Positions 43,373 to 52,044 of a stretch of DNA of 64,000 nt are shown piece after piece. A program made the translations under genes and the position numbers. A model generated the notes under the pieces. The model was not told the origin of the DNA and ran no database searches. It saw only the letters and a list, made by a program, of their open reading frames with translations. Origin of the DNA: Enterovibrio paralichthyis (GTDB lineage: Bacteria > Pseudomonadota > Gammaproteobacteria > Enterobacterales > Vibrionaceae). The stretch is taken from positions 1 to 64,000 of the forward strand of contig NZ_JAHUTS010000022.1 of NCBI RefSeq assembly GCF_019209835.1, written 5' to 3'. Position 1 is the first letter of the stretch, and each line of letters starts with the position of its first letter.

Positions 43373-43597
43373 GTAGCGCTGCATTTCCCAAGCTTTTCTT
43401 CGCGGAGCGTTATCGCTTTTACCCCATCTTTGGTTTCTAATCTCTAATCTCTTGTCTCGCTCTTTGTTCTCTGCCTTTTCTGTCTCCACATCAAGAATAT
43501 AACCACAAGCTGATAACAAATTAGCGATAAATGCTGATCCTCAACGGAAACGCCCAAAGTTGACGGTGCATTATTCGGTTGATATAGCTGACAGGCT

Positions 43598-43615
43598 TGT
43601 GAGATATCTCTTACA
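43598..43615. promoter_or_regulatory. GacA/UvrY/VarA-type box, csrB copy 2
   Basis: TGTGAGATATCTCTTACA, a perfect palindrome of the same class as at 42763. It stands 186 bp before the predicted start of copy 2. The flanking 200 bp are otherwise unlike those of copy 1, so the box has been kept by selection. Confidence 0.9.
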
Positions 43616-43722
43616 TGAAGGTAAGAAACGACTGTTTTCAGTAGGGATAGTGGTAAAAGTCTTAAAAATAAAAGATTAAAATTCAATGGTTTGTGTGATT
43701 GTGTGATTGTGTGTTTGATAAG

Positions 43723-43738
43723 TGTGATGAGAATCACG
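43723..43738. promoter_or_regulatory. CRP-like site before csrB copy 2
   Basis: TGTGATGAGAATCACG fits TGTGA-N6-TCACA with one mismatch. Centred about 53 bp before the predicted RNA start. Copy 1 has a degraded version, TGTGACCCTCATCAGT, exactly 834 bp earlier. A GTGTGATT repeat precedes it. Confidence 0.6.
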
Positions 43739-43748
43739 CTGAGGTTGG

Positions 43749-43776
43749 TTGTTTTGGAAATTGGTTCGCGTAATCT
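43749..43776 (+). promoter_or_regulatory. Promoter of csrB copy 2
   Basis: TTGTTT (43749-43754), 16-bp spacer and TAATCT (43771-43776), the same as copy 1. Confidence 0.75.
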
Positions 43777-43783
43777 TCTCGGT

Positions 43784-44206
43784 GTCGGAAGGGAACTGAC
43801 ACACGGAACAGGAACTAACACCACGGACTTGGTTGCTCAGGATGAGCAGGTAATGCAAGGAATGTGTTACCAGCAAGGAAAGCGGAATTAGGGACACGGA
43901 TGGAACCGTAGCAGTAAGCAGGATGTTTACTGGTCAGGATGACACTTAGGACAACCCGGGATTGGGGGCTTAAGGAAATCACTTCAGGACGAAGTAAGGA
44001 CACCCTCAGGACGAGGATGAGAGTCGAGAACTGGAATGCTCGATGGGTCATGGTAAGACCGAAGGACACCTCCAGGAAGGAGAGATAAGGATTACGCTGA
44101 AGGAATCAGCTACTGATCAAGGATTGATGCAGGGAGCAAATTTCGTAGCCGGATAGCTGCAAGTAAGACCTTAAGGGCGCGACGAAAGTCGCGCCCGTTC
44201 TTTTTT
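43784..44206 (+). ncRNA. csrB2: CsrB-type regulatory RNA, copy 2
   Basis: A second 423-nt RNA with about a dozen substitutions relative to copy 1, 834 bp further on and with no net insertion or deletion. It keeps the GGA-rich loops and the terminator (44175-44206). Because it has its own GacA/UvrY-type box and promoter it should be an independent transcript. The roughly 410 bp between the copies (43373-43783) hold only this control region and CT-rich sequence (repeats of TCTAATCT near 43435-43455), with no gene. Confidence 0.93.
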
Positions 44207-44225
44207 CTGCGCCACAAACTTTTTC

Positions 44226-44537
44226 TTAATGGCCTTCTATCACTGGATACGCAGGCATATACATCTCCTGGATCCGCATTCCTTTCATCACGGCATAGCC
44301 CTGATAGCAATCAAGACCGTTCACTGAAAATTCAAAGTAATAGCGGGTCTGGATATTCAAAGGCCCTTTTGGCCAACCGAAAGAATGGCTTCCCCGCGCA
44401 ATAGAAATAAGCTGTACATCGACCTGTTGGCAGCGGCGCTGGATAAAGCCTCTGGCCAACTCACTCTGGCGACGTTGCTGCCAGAACAGACTGGCGGCAA
44501 CGGCTATCAATAGAATCCACAGCAGATCGCTAATCAT
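44226..44537 (-). CDS. DUF3301 family protein
   Basis: 103 residues with one N-terminal membrane helix (ISDLLWILLIAVAASLFW, residues 2-19) followed by a charged QQRRQSELARGFIQRRC segment and a beta-rich soluble part (TRYYFEFSVNGLDCYQGYAVM). This is the layout of DUF3301 proteins of vibrios, function unknown. Three bases separate it from the stop of the upstream DUF3549 gene, so they form an operon. It ends 20 bp from the csrB2 terminator, whose hairpin could stop both transcripts. Confidence 0.85.
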   Translation of the reverse strand: MISDLLWILLIAVAASLFWQQRRQSELARGFIQRRCQQVDVQLISIARGSHSFGWPKGPLNIQTRYYFEFSVNGLDCYQGYAVMKGMRIQEMYMPAYPVIEGH

Positions 44538-44540
44538 GGC

Positions 44541-45578
44541 TCAGGCCTTCACGCTTTGTTGCAGTTGCTTGACTGCCTCAAGCAGTGTCGGTGAAGCAGC
44601 GCCGTGCAACAGTGACAACACCTGTGGACGCAGGGCTGGGATCATCACCAAATCCGCAACCATTTGCTGGAAAAAAGCTTGATCGTTTTGTTCTGCCACG
44701 GCGATGAGGAACGTATCCAGCAAATCGCTTTGGCTGAGCGCCTGCCAGCAACGTCCGGCAATGGCAATCAACATTTCCCGGTGGCGAAGGGAAGGCTGTG
44801 CCAGAACAGTTTCAATGATCCGCTGTAACCTTGAAGATTCGGCACCTGCCAAAGCCCTGACATGGGCGGTAAGCAAAAACAGATCGGCTTCATTGCTAGC
44901 AAGCTGTGCCTGAATAGCGTCTTCGAGTCGCTCTGCCAGTGATGCGGGAACCGCGCAGTGCTCAAGACAACCCAATAACGCATATTTCGGGGTTTCCGGC
45001 ATATTGGCAACCGCCTTGCGCAGGCGGGTAAGGTTATTGTGCTTGTCCATACGAGCGCAGAGGTCTGCAATACCCTGCAGGCCAACGCCCTGCCATTGCT
45101 CCCAGCCCAGCTCACCAGAGGTGTAGTGCTGCGCATGGTCATAATACTGGCTGGCAGGCTGGTTCAGGCGTGAGGTCAAAAAGGCATGGAAAATCGCCTT
45201 TTTGTCATCCTGCGGGTTGAAGGTATAGGGGTTGTTTGCCAGCTTCTCCTGCTCTTCCTCGGTCGGGGTTTTGTCCAGTGTTGCGCCCATAGCTTGTGCT
45301 ACGTACTGGATAAAATCCCCCAGTGCGGCTTGGTTTAGTAACCCCCGCTCATCAAGTGGCATTTTGAGGAACCAAATCCACGGCGCTTGACCTGCCTGCC
45401 AAAAGGCGATGCCCAACTGAGCATGCTGTTGGATAGGGTAGGGATAGGGCGCGCGGTTTTCTTCAATGGCAACAAAATCCTTTTGGCTGATTTCTGTCAC
45501 GCGGCGGCTGAGATCAAACACCAGATAATCACAGTTGGCTTGATCGAGAATGGCATGAAGAGAGAGCGAATTTTCCAT
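44541..45578 (-). CDS. DUF3549 family protein
   Basis: 345-residue soluble, helix-rich protein matching DUF3549 of vibrios and relatives. It starts MENSLSLHAILDQANCDYLVFDL and contains LGIAFWQAGQAPWIWFLKMPLDERGLL near residue 60-85; the C-terminal half consists of HEAT-like helical pairs (ALLGCLEHCAVPASLAERL and similar). No catalytic motif is seen. The start ATG 45578 has a weak ribosome site; the longer frame to 45710 would reach into the yqcC promoter region. Upstream gene of the DUF3301 pair, divergent from yqcC. Confidence 0.83.
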   Translation of the reverse strand: MENSLSLHAILDQANCDYLVFDLSRRVTEISQKDFVAIEENRAPYPYPIQQHAQLGIAFWQAGQAPWIWFLKMPLDERGLLNQAALGDFIQYVAQAMGATLDKTPTEEEQEKLANNPYTFNPQDDKKAIFHAFLTSRLNQPASQYYDHAQHYTSGELGWEQWQGVGLQGIADLCARMDKHNNLTRLRKAVANMPETPKYALLGCLEHCAVPASLAERLEDAIQAQLASNEADLFLLTAHVRALAGAESSRLQRIIETVLAQPSLRHREMLIAIAGRCWQALSQSDLLDTFLIAVAEQNDQAFFQQMVADLVMIPALRPQVLSLLHGAASPTLLEAVKQLQQSVKA

Positions 45579-45739
45579 AAAACTTCTATTGCTGTTGCCA
45601 CTGCTGGCGGTAAATAAGAAAGGCATCAGTATATCAGCCGTAATTCTGGATGCGGAGTTTTCACCGCCTCCTGTGTTTTTTGATATGCTTGCGCGAACCT
45701 GAAATTTCAACCCATGCTGCTAAAGAAGAGAGCATTATC

Positions 45740-46066
45740 ATGAACCAACACCAAAAAGTCGGCGTGTTGCTGGTGCAGTTACAGGATGCCCTTGAGCAAC
45801 ATGGTTACTGGCAACCGACACCGCCTTCTGAAGACAAACTGGCCAGCACTGAGCCATTTGCCATTGATACCCTGTCTTGTACCGAGTGGCTGCAATGGAT
45901 TTTTCTGCCAAAGATGCAATTTTTGGTCGAACACAACTTTCCGCTTCCGCAGGCTTTTTCCATTTCACCCTACGTGGAAGAGGCGTTGAAAGGTGCTGAA
46001 GGCGGGCAGGCTATTACCCAGGTGTCGGTAGATATCGACGCTTTGTTCAGTCACGCATCACAGTAA
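45740..46066 (+). CDS. yqcC: YqcC family protein (DUF446)
   Basis: 108 residues, soluble and helical, with the family features LLVQLQDALEQHGYW, FAIDTLSCTEWLQWIFLPKM and FPLPQAFSISPYVEEAL. It is of unknown function; the E. coli gene lies beside truC, as here, with a 6-bp gap to truC. The ATG 45740 is the first codon of homology; upstream frame extension to 45650 is not needed. Confidence 0.9.
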   Translation: MNQHQKVGVLLVQLQDALEQHGYWQPTPPSEDKLASTEPFAIDTLSCTEWLQWIFLPKMQFLVEHNFPLPQAFSISPYVEEALKGAEGGQAITQVSVDIDALFSHASQ

Positions 46067-46072
46067 GTCATT

Positions 46073-46852
46073 ATGCAATTAGAAAACATGCCATCAGAAG
46101 AAGTGCGGTTGGAAGCACCGGAAAAAGTAGAACTTGAGATACTGTATCGCGATGAATGGTTAGTCGCGGTCAACAAACCGTCCGGCATGCTGGTCCACCG
46201 CTCCTGGCTCGATAAAGCAGAAACGCGCTTTGTGATGCAAACCCTGCGTGATCAGATTGGCCAGCATGTGTTTCCGCTGCACCGTCTGGATCGCCCAACA
46301 TCCGGTGTGTTGCTGTTTGCCCTGTCTTCTGAAATGGCCTCACAGATGATGCCAAAGTTTGCCGGTCGTGATATCCACAAAACCTACCATGCAGTTGTAC
46401 GTGGTTGGGTAAAAGAAGGGGCGACGCTCGATTATCCGCTCAAAGAAGAGTTGGATAAGGTCGCTGACAAGTTCGCTACCGCAGAGCCAGAGGCGAAAGA
46501 GGCCATTACTGAATATCAGCCTGTTGCCTATGCGGAACTGCCAATCCCAATGGGGCGCTACCAAAGCTGCCGTTACACGCTGGTGGAAATGAAGCCGCAT
46601 ACTGGGCGAAAGCATCAGCTTCGACGTCATATGCACCACTTGAGTCACCACATTGTCGGTGATGTAAACCATGGCGATGGCAGACACAACCGCTTGTTTA
46701 GACAAGAATTTGACTGTCACCAATTGCTTTTACATGCATCACGTACGGAGTTTTTGCATCCGGTCACTGGAGAGCCATTGGTGATTGAAGCCAAAGTTGA
46801 CCCTGTCTGGCGACGTGTGCTCGACGGCCTTGGCTGGCAGGAGTTGTTGTAA
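46073..46852 (+). CDS. truC: tRNA pseudouridine(65) synthase TruC
   Basis: 259-residue RluA-family pseudouridine synthase acting on U65 of certain tRNAs. The catalytic Asp lies in HRLDRPTSGVLLF near residue 68; VNKPSGMLVHRS and the late TGRKHQLRRHMHHLSHHIVGD motif are family-specific. The start ATG 46073 adds about 18 residues before the conserved part; a second ATG at 46088 is possible. Last gene of yqcC-truC, followed by a terminator. Confidence 0.93.
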   Translation: MQLENMPSEEVRLEAPEKVELEILYRDEWLVAVNKPSGMLVHRSWLDKAETRFVMQTLRDQIGQHVFPLHRLDRPTSGVLLFALSSEMASQMMPKFAGRDIHKTYHAVVRGWVKEGATLDYPLKEELDKVADKFATAEPEAKEAITEYQPVAYAELPIPMGRYQSCRYTLVEMKPHTGRKHQLRRHMHHLSHHIVGDVNHGDGRHNRLFRQEFDCHQLLLHASRTEFLHPVTGEPLVIEAKVDPVWRRVLDGLGWQELL

Positions 46853-46853
46853 T

Positions 46854-46880
46854 AAAAAAACCGCCGTCGGCGGTTTTTTT
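46854..46880. terminator. Bidirectional terminator truC / DUF3461 gene
   Basis: Stem AAAACCGCC/GGCGGTTTT with a 3-nt loop and runs of A and T on both sides. Confidence 0.92.
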
Positions 46881-46905
46881 AATGCTTGTTACCAGATGGT
46901 TGCCG

Positions 46906-47283
46906 TTAGAGTTTTTCCAGATCCGATTCGATCTCGGCGATCTTGCTGGCCACCACTTTTTCCAGGTGACGGAGGTCGTGAAGGATCTTCTTCTTCACGT
47001 CGTGCTCGTTTTGCTCCGCACGTACAATTTTATCCAGCTCATCTACAACCAGAGACAGGCTGCGGTTGATTTCAGTCACCTGACGGAAGCGGCCGCTACC
47101 GCTGTCTACGACCACATTTTTACGCTGGCGCGGATATTTGAACTTCACGCTTTTTGCGAACAGCTCGCCTTTGGCTTTGTGAAAATAGATCTTCAGCGTG
47201 TCTGAATTGGCTTCCTGGCGAAGTGTGTAACGTTCGATGTTTTCCGGATGTTCTACGCCGATGTTTTTTAGATTTTCATACAT
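46906..47283 (-). CDS. DUF3461 family protein
   Basis: 125 residues with the family opening MYENLKNIGVEHPENIERYTLRQ and an N-terminal part that looks like a small beta domain (LKIYFHKAKGELFAKSVKFKYPRQRK), then a long helix with heptad character (VDELDKIVRAEQNEHDVKKKILHDLRHLE). No signal or membrane segment; role unknown. Single gene, converging on truC. Confidence 0.88.
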   Translation of the reverse strand: MYENLKNIGVEHPENIERYTLRQEANSDTLKIYFHKAKGELFAKSVKFKYPRQRKNVVVDSGSGRFRQVTEINRSLSLVVDELDKIVRAEQNEHDVKKKILHDLRHLEKVVASKIAEIESDLEKL

Positions 47284-47412
47284 AACTGCCGCCTTATTTT
47301 TGCAATCAGACTACTTTTTCAATCACTTATTGTTCACTTTAGCAGCAGTCCGAAATCCCCCCAATAACCGCACTGATCAAAGTCTGAGACTTGTGGTCAA
47401 GATCGCTTAATG

Positions 47413-47441
47413 TGCTGCCAGACGGAAGGGGTCTGGCAGCA
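47413..47441 (-). terminator. Hairpin after glnD
   Basis: Perfect 11-bp stem TGCTGCCAGAC/GTCTGGCAGCA, 8 nt beyond the glnD stop. No T run follows on the minus strand, so termination is only probable. Confidence 0.45.
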
Positions 47442-47448
47442 AATAGCA

Positions 47449-50070
47449 TCAGTGGGCGTCACTTAAAGTATCAAATAGTGCTTCGCGCAGCGCCTGCTGG
47501 GCTTCATCAGACAGCGCCTGTCGCTCACCGTCGGTCACAATGAAGAAGTCTTCTGCACGCTCCCCAATGGTGGTGATCTTGGCTGCCTGTAATGATACGC
47601 CCTGACGGGCAAAAACCGCCCCGACCCTTGCCAGCAGCCCCGGTGTATCCAGTGCGACCAGTTCCAACAAGGTGCGACGTCCGGTGCGGGTTGGCAGGAA
47701 AGAAACCTGGGTTTTTACATTGAATGCCATCAATTTGCGCGATGCGCGCTTCACCGGAATGGTAATCGCCCCGTCCTGAATCAGGGCGTGTGCGACCCCT
47801 TCGCGGATTTTTTCGTGCCGATCGTGGGGGATCGCTTTGTTGTTGGCATCCAGCACCATAAAGGTATCAAGGGCAAAGCCGTCTTTACTGGTCATGATCT
47901 GGGCGTCATGAACACTGAGATTTTTCTTGTCCAGCGCCGCTACCACACGGGCAAACAGACTTGGTTTGTCCTGGCTGTATACGAATATCTCAGTGCCGCC
48001 CCGGGTGGCATTTTTACTTACAAGCACCAAAGGCTCATCGCTTTGATGCGCGAGGATATGCTCGCTGTGCCAGGCAATTTGCTTGTGGGTGTGACGCAGG
48101 AAATAGTCGGCTTTGAAGCGTTGCCACAAGAGCTCAATTTCTCGCGGCGTGTGACCGTGTTTTCTCAGCAGTGCCGAGGCCAGTTGCTGGTTGTGACGGA
48201 TACGCTCTCGGATATCCGGCGGGTTTTCCAGCCCACGGCGCAGTGCTTTCTGCGTCGAGTAGTAAAGCTCTGCCAGAAGGGTGCGTTTCCAACTGTTCCA
48301 AAGCTCAGGGTTGGTGGCGTTGATGTCTGCCACTGTCAGGCAAATCAGGTAATCAAGGCGCTCTTCGTCGCGCACGGTCTGGGCGAAATCGGTGATCACT
48401 TCCGGATCATAGATATCTCGTCGCTGCGCGGTCACTGACATCAGCAGGTGGTTGCCGACAAGCCAGCTCACCAAATTGGCTTCCGGGCGCGAAAAACCGT
48501 GGTCGATACAGAACTCATACGCTTCAACAGCACCGATTTCTGAATGGTCGCCGCCGCGTCCTTTGCCGATATCGTGGAAAATCGCGGCCAGCAGCAAAAG
48601 CTCTGGCTTGGCAAGGCGCGGATAAACGTCGCAACAGATGGGATGGCGGTCGCGGTTTTCCTCAATGGTATAGCTGTGAATGTGTTTGAGCAGACGCACA
48701 GTGTGCTCATCCACGGTATAGGCGTGGAAAAGGTCAAACTGCATCTGGCCGACAATCTGACTCCACTGAGGCAGGTAGGCGGACATGACGCCGTGTTTGT
48801 GCATCAGTGGGAAAGCTTTGAACAGGGCATTAGGGTGCCTTGTCAGGGTGACAAACTTTTCTTTGGCTTCCGGGATATCACACAAGAATCGGTTGAGACG
48901 GCGGCGCGCGGTGCGAAGCTGGCGCAGGGTTGGTGCCGAGATAGATTCAATCGATTTGTCATTGGCAATATGCAGGAACATGTCCAGGATGGTTTCCGGC
49001 CGAGCCTGGAACAGTGCAGGTTTGCGCGCTTCTATCTGGCGGCCGTGGCGCTGAAAGTCGTTACTGAGGATCTCGATGGTTTTGCTGTCTGGTTCGTTTT
49101 CAATCGCCTGGGCGAAAAGCCGGATCAGCATTTTGTTAAGCTCAGAGACTCTGCCGAGGGTGCGGTAGAAGTCTTTCATCATCAGCTCAATGGCGCGGTT
49201 TCCTTCGCCCTGGTAGCCCAGCGATTCAGCGACGGAGGGCTGGTGTGCAAAGGTCAGACGGTTGTCATAACGGCGAAGCTCAAGATGCAAGGCGAATCGG
49301 ATACGCCACAGCATGGTCTGACACTCGTCCAGTTCGCGGAACTCTGCATCCGTGAGAAAGCCATATTTGCTCATTTCACGCAGGCTGGTGGCGCCGAAAT
49401 GGCGACGGGCAATCCAGCTTAGGGTATGGATATCTCGCAGGCCGCCGGGGCTGGATTTGATGTCAGGCTCCAGATTGTAGGCGGTATCATGGTAGCGGGC
49501 GTGACGCTCTTTCTGCTCTTTGACTTTGGCTTTAAAAAACTTTTCGCTCGGCCAGAACTGCTCTGAATGAACGCGGCTTTTCAATTCATTGAAAGTGCGC
49601 TCATTGCCGCAAAGCAGCCTTGCTTCCTGCAAGTTGGTCGCAACGGTCAGGTCATCCAGCCCGACATCAAAACATTCAGCCAGGGTGCGCACGCTGTGCC
49701 CCACTTCGAGCTTTAAATCCCACAGCAGGGTAAAAAATTCACTGATACGTGCCTGATAGTCTGTATCAATCCCACTTTCAGAAAGGATCAGCAGGTCGAT
49801 GTCGGACAATGGGTGCAACTCGCGGCGACCATACCCGCCGACCGCAATCAACGCCAGGTTGGGGTGGTGGCTAAAGGCGAAGTGATGCCAAAGACGCGTT
49901 AGCAGCGCATCCATGTAGTCAGAACGCTCATAAACCAAATCGGTCACCAAGCCTTTATCGAGAAAGATGCTCTTTTGCTGCTCGCTGAACAGGGCGAGTT
50001 GTTGCTTTAAAAAGGCGAGGTTGAGTTGGTCTTCGGTGAGATCGCGCGGGGAGAGCAAAACGTTGTCCAT
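47449..50070 (-). CDS. glnD: Bifunctional uridylyltransferase/uridylyl-removing enzyme
   Basis: 873-residue nitrogen sensor GlnD: it adds or removes UMP on PII protein according to glutamine. Domains in order: nucleotidyltransferase with GGYGRRELHPLSDIDLLIL (about 78-97), a helical middle, the HD hydrolase domain with AIFHDIGKGRGGDHSEIG near 512, and two C-terminal ACT domains (from about 700 and 800; SLFARVVAALDKKNLSVHDA, GLLARVGAVFARQGVSLQAAK). The length equals the family norm. ATG 50070 lies 14 nt from the terminator of map, so glnD is probably read from its own promoter or through it. Confidence 0.96.
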   Translation of the reverse strand: MDNVLLSPRDLTEDQLNLAFLKQQLALFSEQQKSIFLDKGLVTDLVYERSDYMDALLTRLWHHFAFSHHPNLALIAVGGYGRRELHPLSDIDLLILSESGIDTDYQARISEFFTLLWDLKLEVGHSVRTLAECFDVGLDDLTVATNLQEARLLCGNERTFNELKSRVHSEQFWPSEKFFKAKVKEQKERHARYHDTAYNLEPDIKSSPGGLRDIHTLSWIARRHFGATSLREMSKYGFLTDAEFRELDECQTMLWRIRFALHLELRRYDNRLTFAHQPSVAESLGYQGEGNRAIELMMKDFYRTLGRVSELNKMLIRLFAQAIENEPDSKTIEILSNDFQRHGRQIEARKPALFQARPETILDMFLHIANDKSIESISAPTLRQLRTARRRLNRFLCDIPEAKEKFVTLTRHPNALFKAFPLMHKHGVMSAYLPQWSQIVGQMQFDLFHAYTVDEHTVRLLKHIHSYTIEENRDRHPICCDVYPRLAKPELLLLAAIFHDIGKGRGGDHSEIGAVEAYEFCIDHGFSRPEANLVSWLVGNHLLMSVTAQRRDIYDPEVITDFAQTVRDEERLDYLICLTVADINATNPELWNSWKRTLLAELYYSTQKALRRGLENPPDIRERIRHNQQLASALLRKHGHTPREIELLWQRFKADYFLRHTHKQIAWHSEHILAHQSDEPLVLVSKNATRGGTEIFVYSQDKPSLFARVVAALDKKNLSVHDAQIMTSKDGFALDTFMVLDANNKAIPHDRHEKIREGVAHALIQDGAITIPVKRASRKLMAFNVKTQVSFLPTRTGRRTLLELVALDTPGLLARVGAVFARQGVSLQAAKITTIGERAEDFFIVTDGERQALSDEAQQALREALFDTLSDAH

Positions 50071-50083
50071 TGTCGTCCTTGAT

Positions 50084-50114
50084 AAAAAAAGCCGGCTCGT
50101 GAGCCGACTTTTTA
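50084..50114 (-). terminator. Terminator of map
   Basis: Stem AAGTCGGCTC/GAGCCGGCTT (one G-T pair) with loop AC, followed on the minus strand by TTTTTTT; 5 nt past the map stop. Confidence 0.88.
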
Positions 50115-50118
50115 ATGA

Positions 50119-50916
50119 TTAAGCGTTGACCAGAATACGTGGCAGTTTTTCGTCACTGCGCAGGGTCAGGATTTCACAGCCATTGTCTGTTACTAGAATG
50201 GTGTGTTCCCACTGCGCCGATTTTTTGCCATCTTCGGTGTATACCGTCCAGCCATCTTCATCGTCCAGAACCGTGCTGAACTTGCCCGCATTGATCATCG
50301 GCTCGATGGTAAAACACATGCCGGCTTTCATCACAGTGCGGTCACTGTTTTTGTAGTGCACCACTTGCGGCTCTTCATGGAACTCTGCGCCAATGCCGTG
50401 GCCACAGTAATCTTTCACGATGGAGTAGCGACGCGGACGGTTCTTGATGAACTTCTGAATTTCAGTACCGATGTCACCCACGCGGGCACCCGGTTTTACT
50501 TTCTTCAGCGCCTGATACAGGCTTTCCTGCGCAACGTGGCACAGCGCTTTGTCTTCCGCTGATACCTCACCTACCAGGAACATCTTGGAGGTGTCGCCGT
50601 GGTAACCGTCTTTAATCACGGTCACGTCGATATTGACGATATCACCGTCTTTCAATACTTCTTCTGTGCTTGGGATGCCGTGACATACCACGTGGTTGAT
50701 GGAAGTACAGATTGATTTCGGGAAACCGTGGTAGTTCAGCGGCGCTGGAATCGCCTGCTGGGTTTCTGTGATGTATTTGTGGCAAATCGCATCCAGCTCT
50801 TCGGTAGACACGCCTGCTTTCACGTGTGGCTCGATCATCTCAAGCACTTCCGCTGCAAGGCGACCGGCCTCACGCATTTTTACAATTTCTTCAGCCGATT
50901 TGATAATGGCGCTCAT
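50119..50916 (-). CDS. map: Methionine aminopeptidase type I
   Basis: 265-residue enzyme that removes the initiator Met from new proteins. The five metal ligands can be seen: Asp in NIDVTVIKDGYHGD (two), His in GHGIGAEFHEEP, Glu in FTIEPMI, and Glu in WEHTILV. The cover sequence CHGIP is also typical. The start ATG 50916 follows AGAAAG. Divergent from rpsB with about 330 bp between starts, the standard enterobacterial and vibrio layout. Confidence 0.96.
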   Translation of the reverse strand: MSAIIKSAEEIVKMREAGRLAAEVLEMIEPHVKAGVSTEELDAICHKYITETQQAIPAPLNYHGFPKSICTSINHVVCHGIPSTEEVLKDGDIVNIDVTVIKDGYHGDTSKMFLVGEVSAEDKALCHVAQESLYQALKKVKPGARVGDIGTEIQKFIKNRPRRYSIVKDYCGHGIGAEFHEEPQVVHYKNSDRTVMKAGMCFTIEPMINAGKFSTVLDDEDGWTVYTEDGKKSAQWEHTILVTDNGCEILTLRSDEKLPRILVNA

Positions 50917-51049
50917 TGCTTTCTCTCAGTTGGCTCCCTGAATTTTAGGTCAAAATCGTTCAGGGAGGATGGGACTGCATTTAATACATAGTATCAATCG
51001 CATCGCGAAGTGTGAACCTCGGGCTACACGGTGGTCACTTTTTTATGCT

Positions 51050-51078
51050 GGATTAAAGGATGCTTTTTGTGGTATAAA
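51050..51078 (+). promoter_or_regulatory. Probable rpsB promoter
   Basis: TATAAA (51073-51078) followed by GCGCGCC, a GC-rich discriminator as seen at stringently controlled promoters. The -35 place (GGATTA, 17 bp upstream) is weak. The resulting leader would be about 160 nt, the length reported for E. coli rpsB. Confidence 0.55.
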
Positions 51079-51084
51079 GCGCGC

Positions 51085-51244
51085 CGAAATACGCCTTAAT
51101 GGTTAATCCAAATTTGGGTTCCACTAACGTGGTTTCACTAAACACTTATTTTTAACACACACACATATCGGCACATGCTCCGGGGTGCCCCTTGCGGGTC
51201 GGATGTATGGGATATGTGGAGGCCTAACCCCGAGAGGAATTAAA
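51085..51244 (+). promoter_or_regulatory. rpsB 5' leader, probable S2-binding autoregulatory element
   Basis: About 160 nt of leader. Its last 90 nt are rich in pairing segments (ACATATC/GATATGT near 51164 and 51211, GGGGTGCCCC at 51183-51192) just before the GAGAGGAATTAAA ribosome site. In E. coli, ribosomal protein S2 represses rpsB-tsf through such a leader (t44 element). Identity is inferred from place, length and structure, not from a search. Confidence 0.5.
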
Positions 51245-51973
51245 ATGGCTACTGTTTCAATGCGCGACATGCTGAAAGCTGGTGTTCACTTCGGTCACCA
51301 GACCCGTTACTGGAACCCTAAGATGAAGCCATTCATCTTCGGTGCACGTAACAAGGTTCACATCATCAACCTAGAAAAAACTGTACCAATGTTCAACGAC
51401 GTACTGGCTGAGCTGACCAAAGTTGGTGAGCGTAAAGGTAAAGTATTGTTCGTTGGTACTAAGCGTGCCGCTAGCGAATCTGTAAAAGCAGCAGCAGAAA
51501 GCTGTGATCAGTACTACGTGAACAACCGTTGGTTGGGCGGTATGCTGACTAACTGGAAAACTGTTCGCCAGTCAATCAAACGTCTGAAAGATCTGGAAAC
51601 TCAGTCAACTGACGGTACTTTCGAGAAGCTGACTAAGAAAGAAGCTCTGATGCGCACCCGTGAAATGGAGAAACTTGAGAAGTCTCTGGGCGGTATCAAA
51701 AACATGGGCGGTCTGCCAGACGCACTGTTCGTAATCGACGCTGATCACGAGCACATTGCTATTAAAGAAGCAAACAACCTGGGTATCCCAGTGTACGCGG
51801 TAGTTGATACCAACTCTGACCCAGACGGCGTTGATTTCGTTATCCCAGGTAACGACGACGCGATTCGCGCAGTTCAACTGTACCTGAACGCTGCAGCACA
51901 AGCTTACAGCGAAGGCCGTAGCCAGGACATCGTAGCTCAAGCTGAAGACGAGCTGGTTGAAGTCGCTGAATAA
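51245..51973 (+). CDS. rpsB: 30S ribosomal protein S2
   Basis: 242-residue S2 with MATVSMRDMLKAGVHFGHQTRYWNPKM at its start, NRWLGGMLTNWKTV and GIPVYAVVDTNSDP. Part of the 30S body; needed for S1 binding. The ATG 51245 has GAGAGGAA upstream; the in-frame extension to 51185 lies in the leader and is not used. First gene of rpsB-tsf; strong codon bias toward optimal codons indicates high expression. Confidence 0.98.
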   Translation: MATVSMRDMLKAGVHFGHQTRYWNPKMKPFIFGARNKVHIINLEKTVPMFNDVLAELTKVGERKGKVLFVGTKRAASESVKAAAESCDQYYVNNRWLGGMLTNWKTVRQSIKRLKDLETQSTDGTFEKLTKKEALMRTREMEKLEKSLGGIKNMGGLPDALFVIDADHEHIAIKEANNLGIPVYAVVDTNSDPDGVDFVIPGNDDAIRAVQLYLNAAAQAYSEGRSQDIVAQAEDELVEVAE

Positions 51974-52044
51974 GACACTTGCTCCTTGTGAGCGTTCTTA
52001 GCCATCAGACTGTCACAGACAGCGCTGTAAGCTAAGTAGGTTAG

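Noticed and set aside
42857..44069. Repeated minus-strand reading frames (for example 42857-43063, 42981-43235, 43676-43897, 43815-44069) that look like a small paralogous protein family
   Set aside because: They lie antisense to the two CsrB RNAs and resemble each other only because the RNAs are duplicated. They lack ribosome sites, and their composition follows the GGA-rich RNA.
42950..44206. Regularly spaced short GGA-containing repeats, considered as a CRISPR array or tandem repeat
   Set aside because: Repeat units are only 3-7 nt in hairpin loops with no constant repeat-spacer length; the pattern is that of CsrA-binding RNAs.
48544..49422. 292-residue plus-strand frame inside glnD
   Set aside because: Fully antisense to a well-conserved GlnD coding region; no ribosome site or family similarity.
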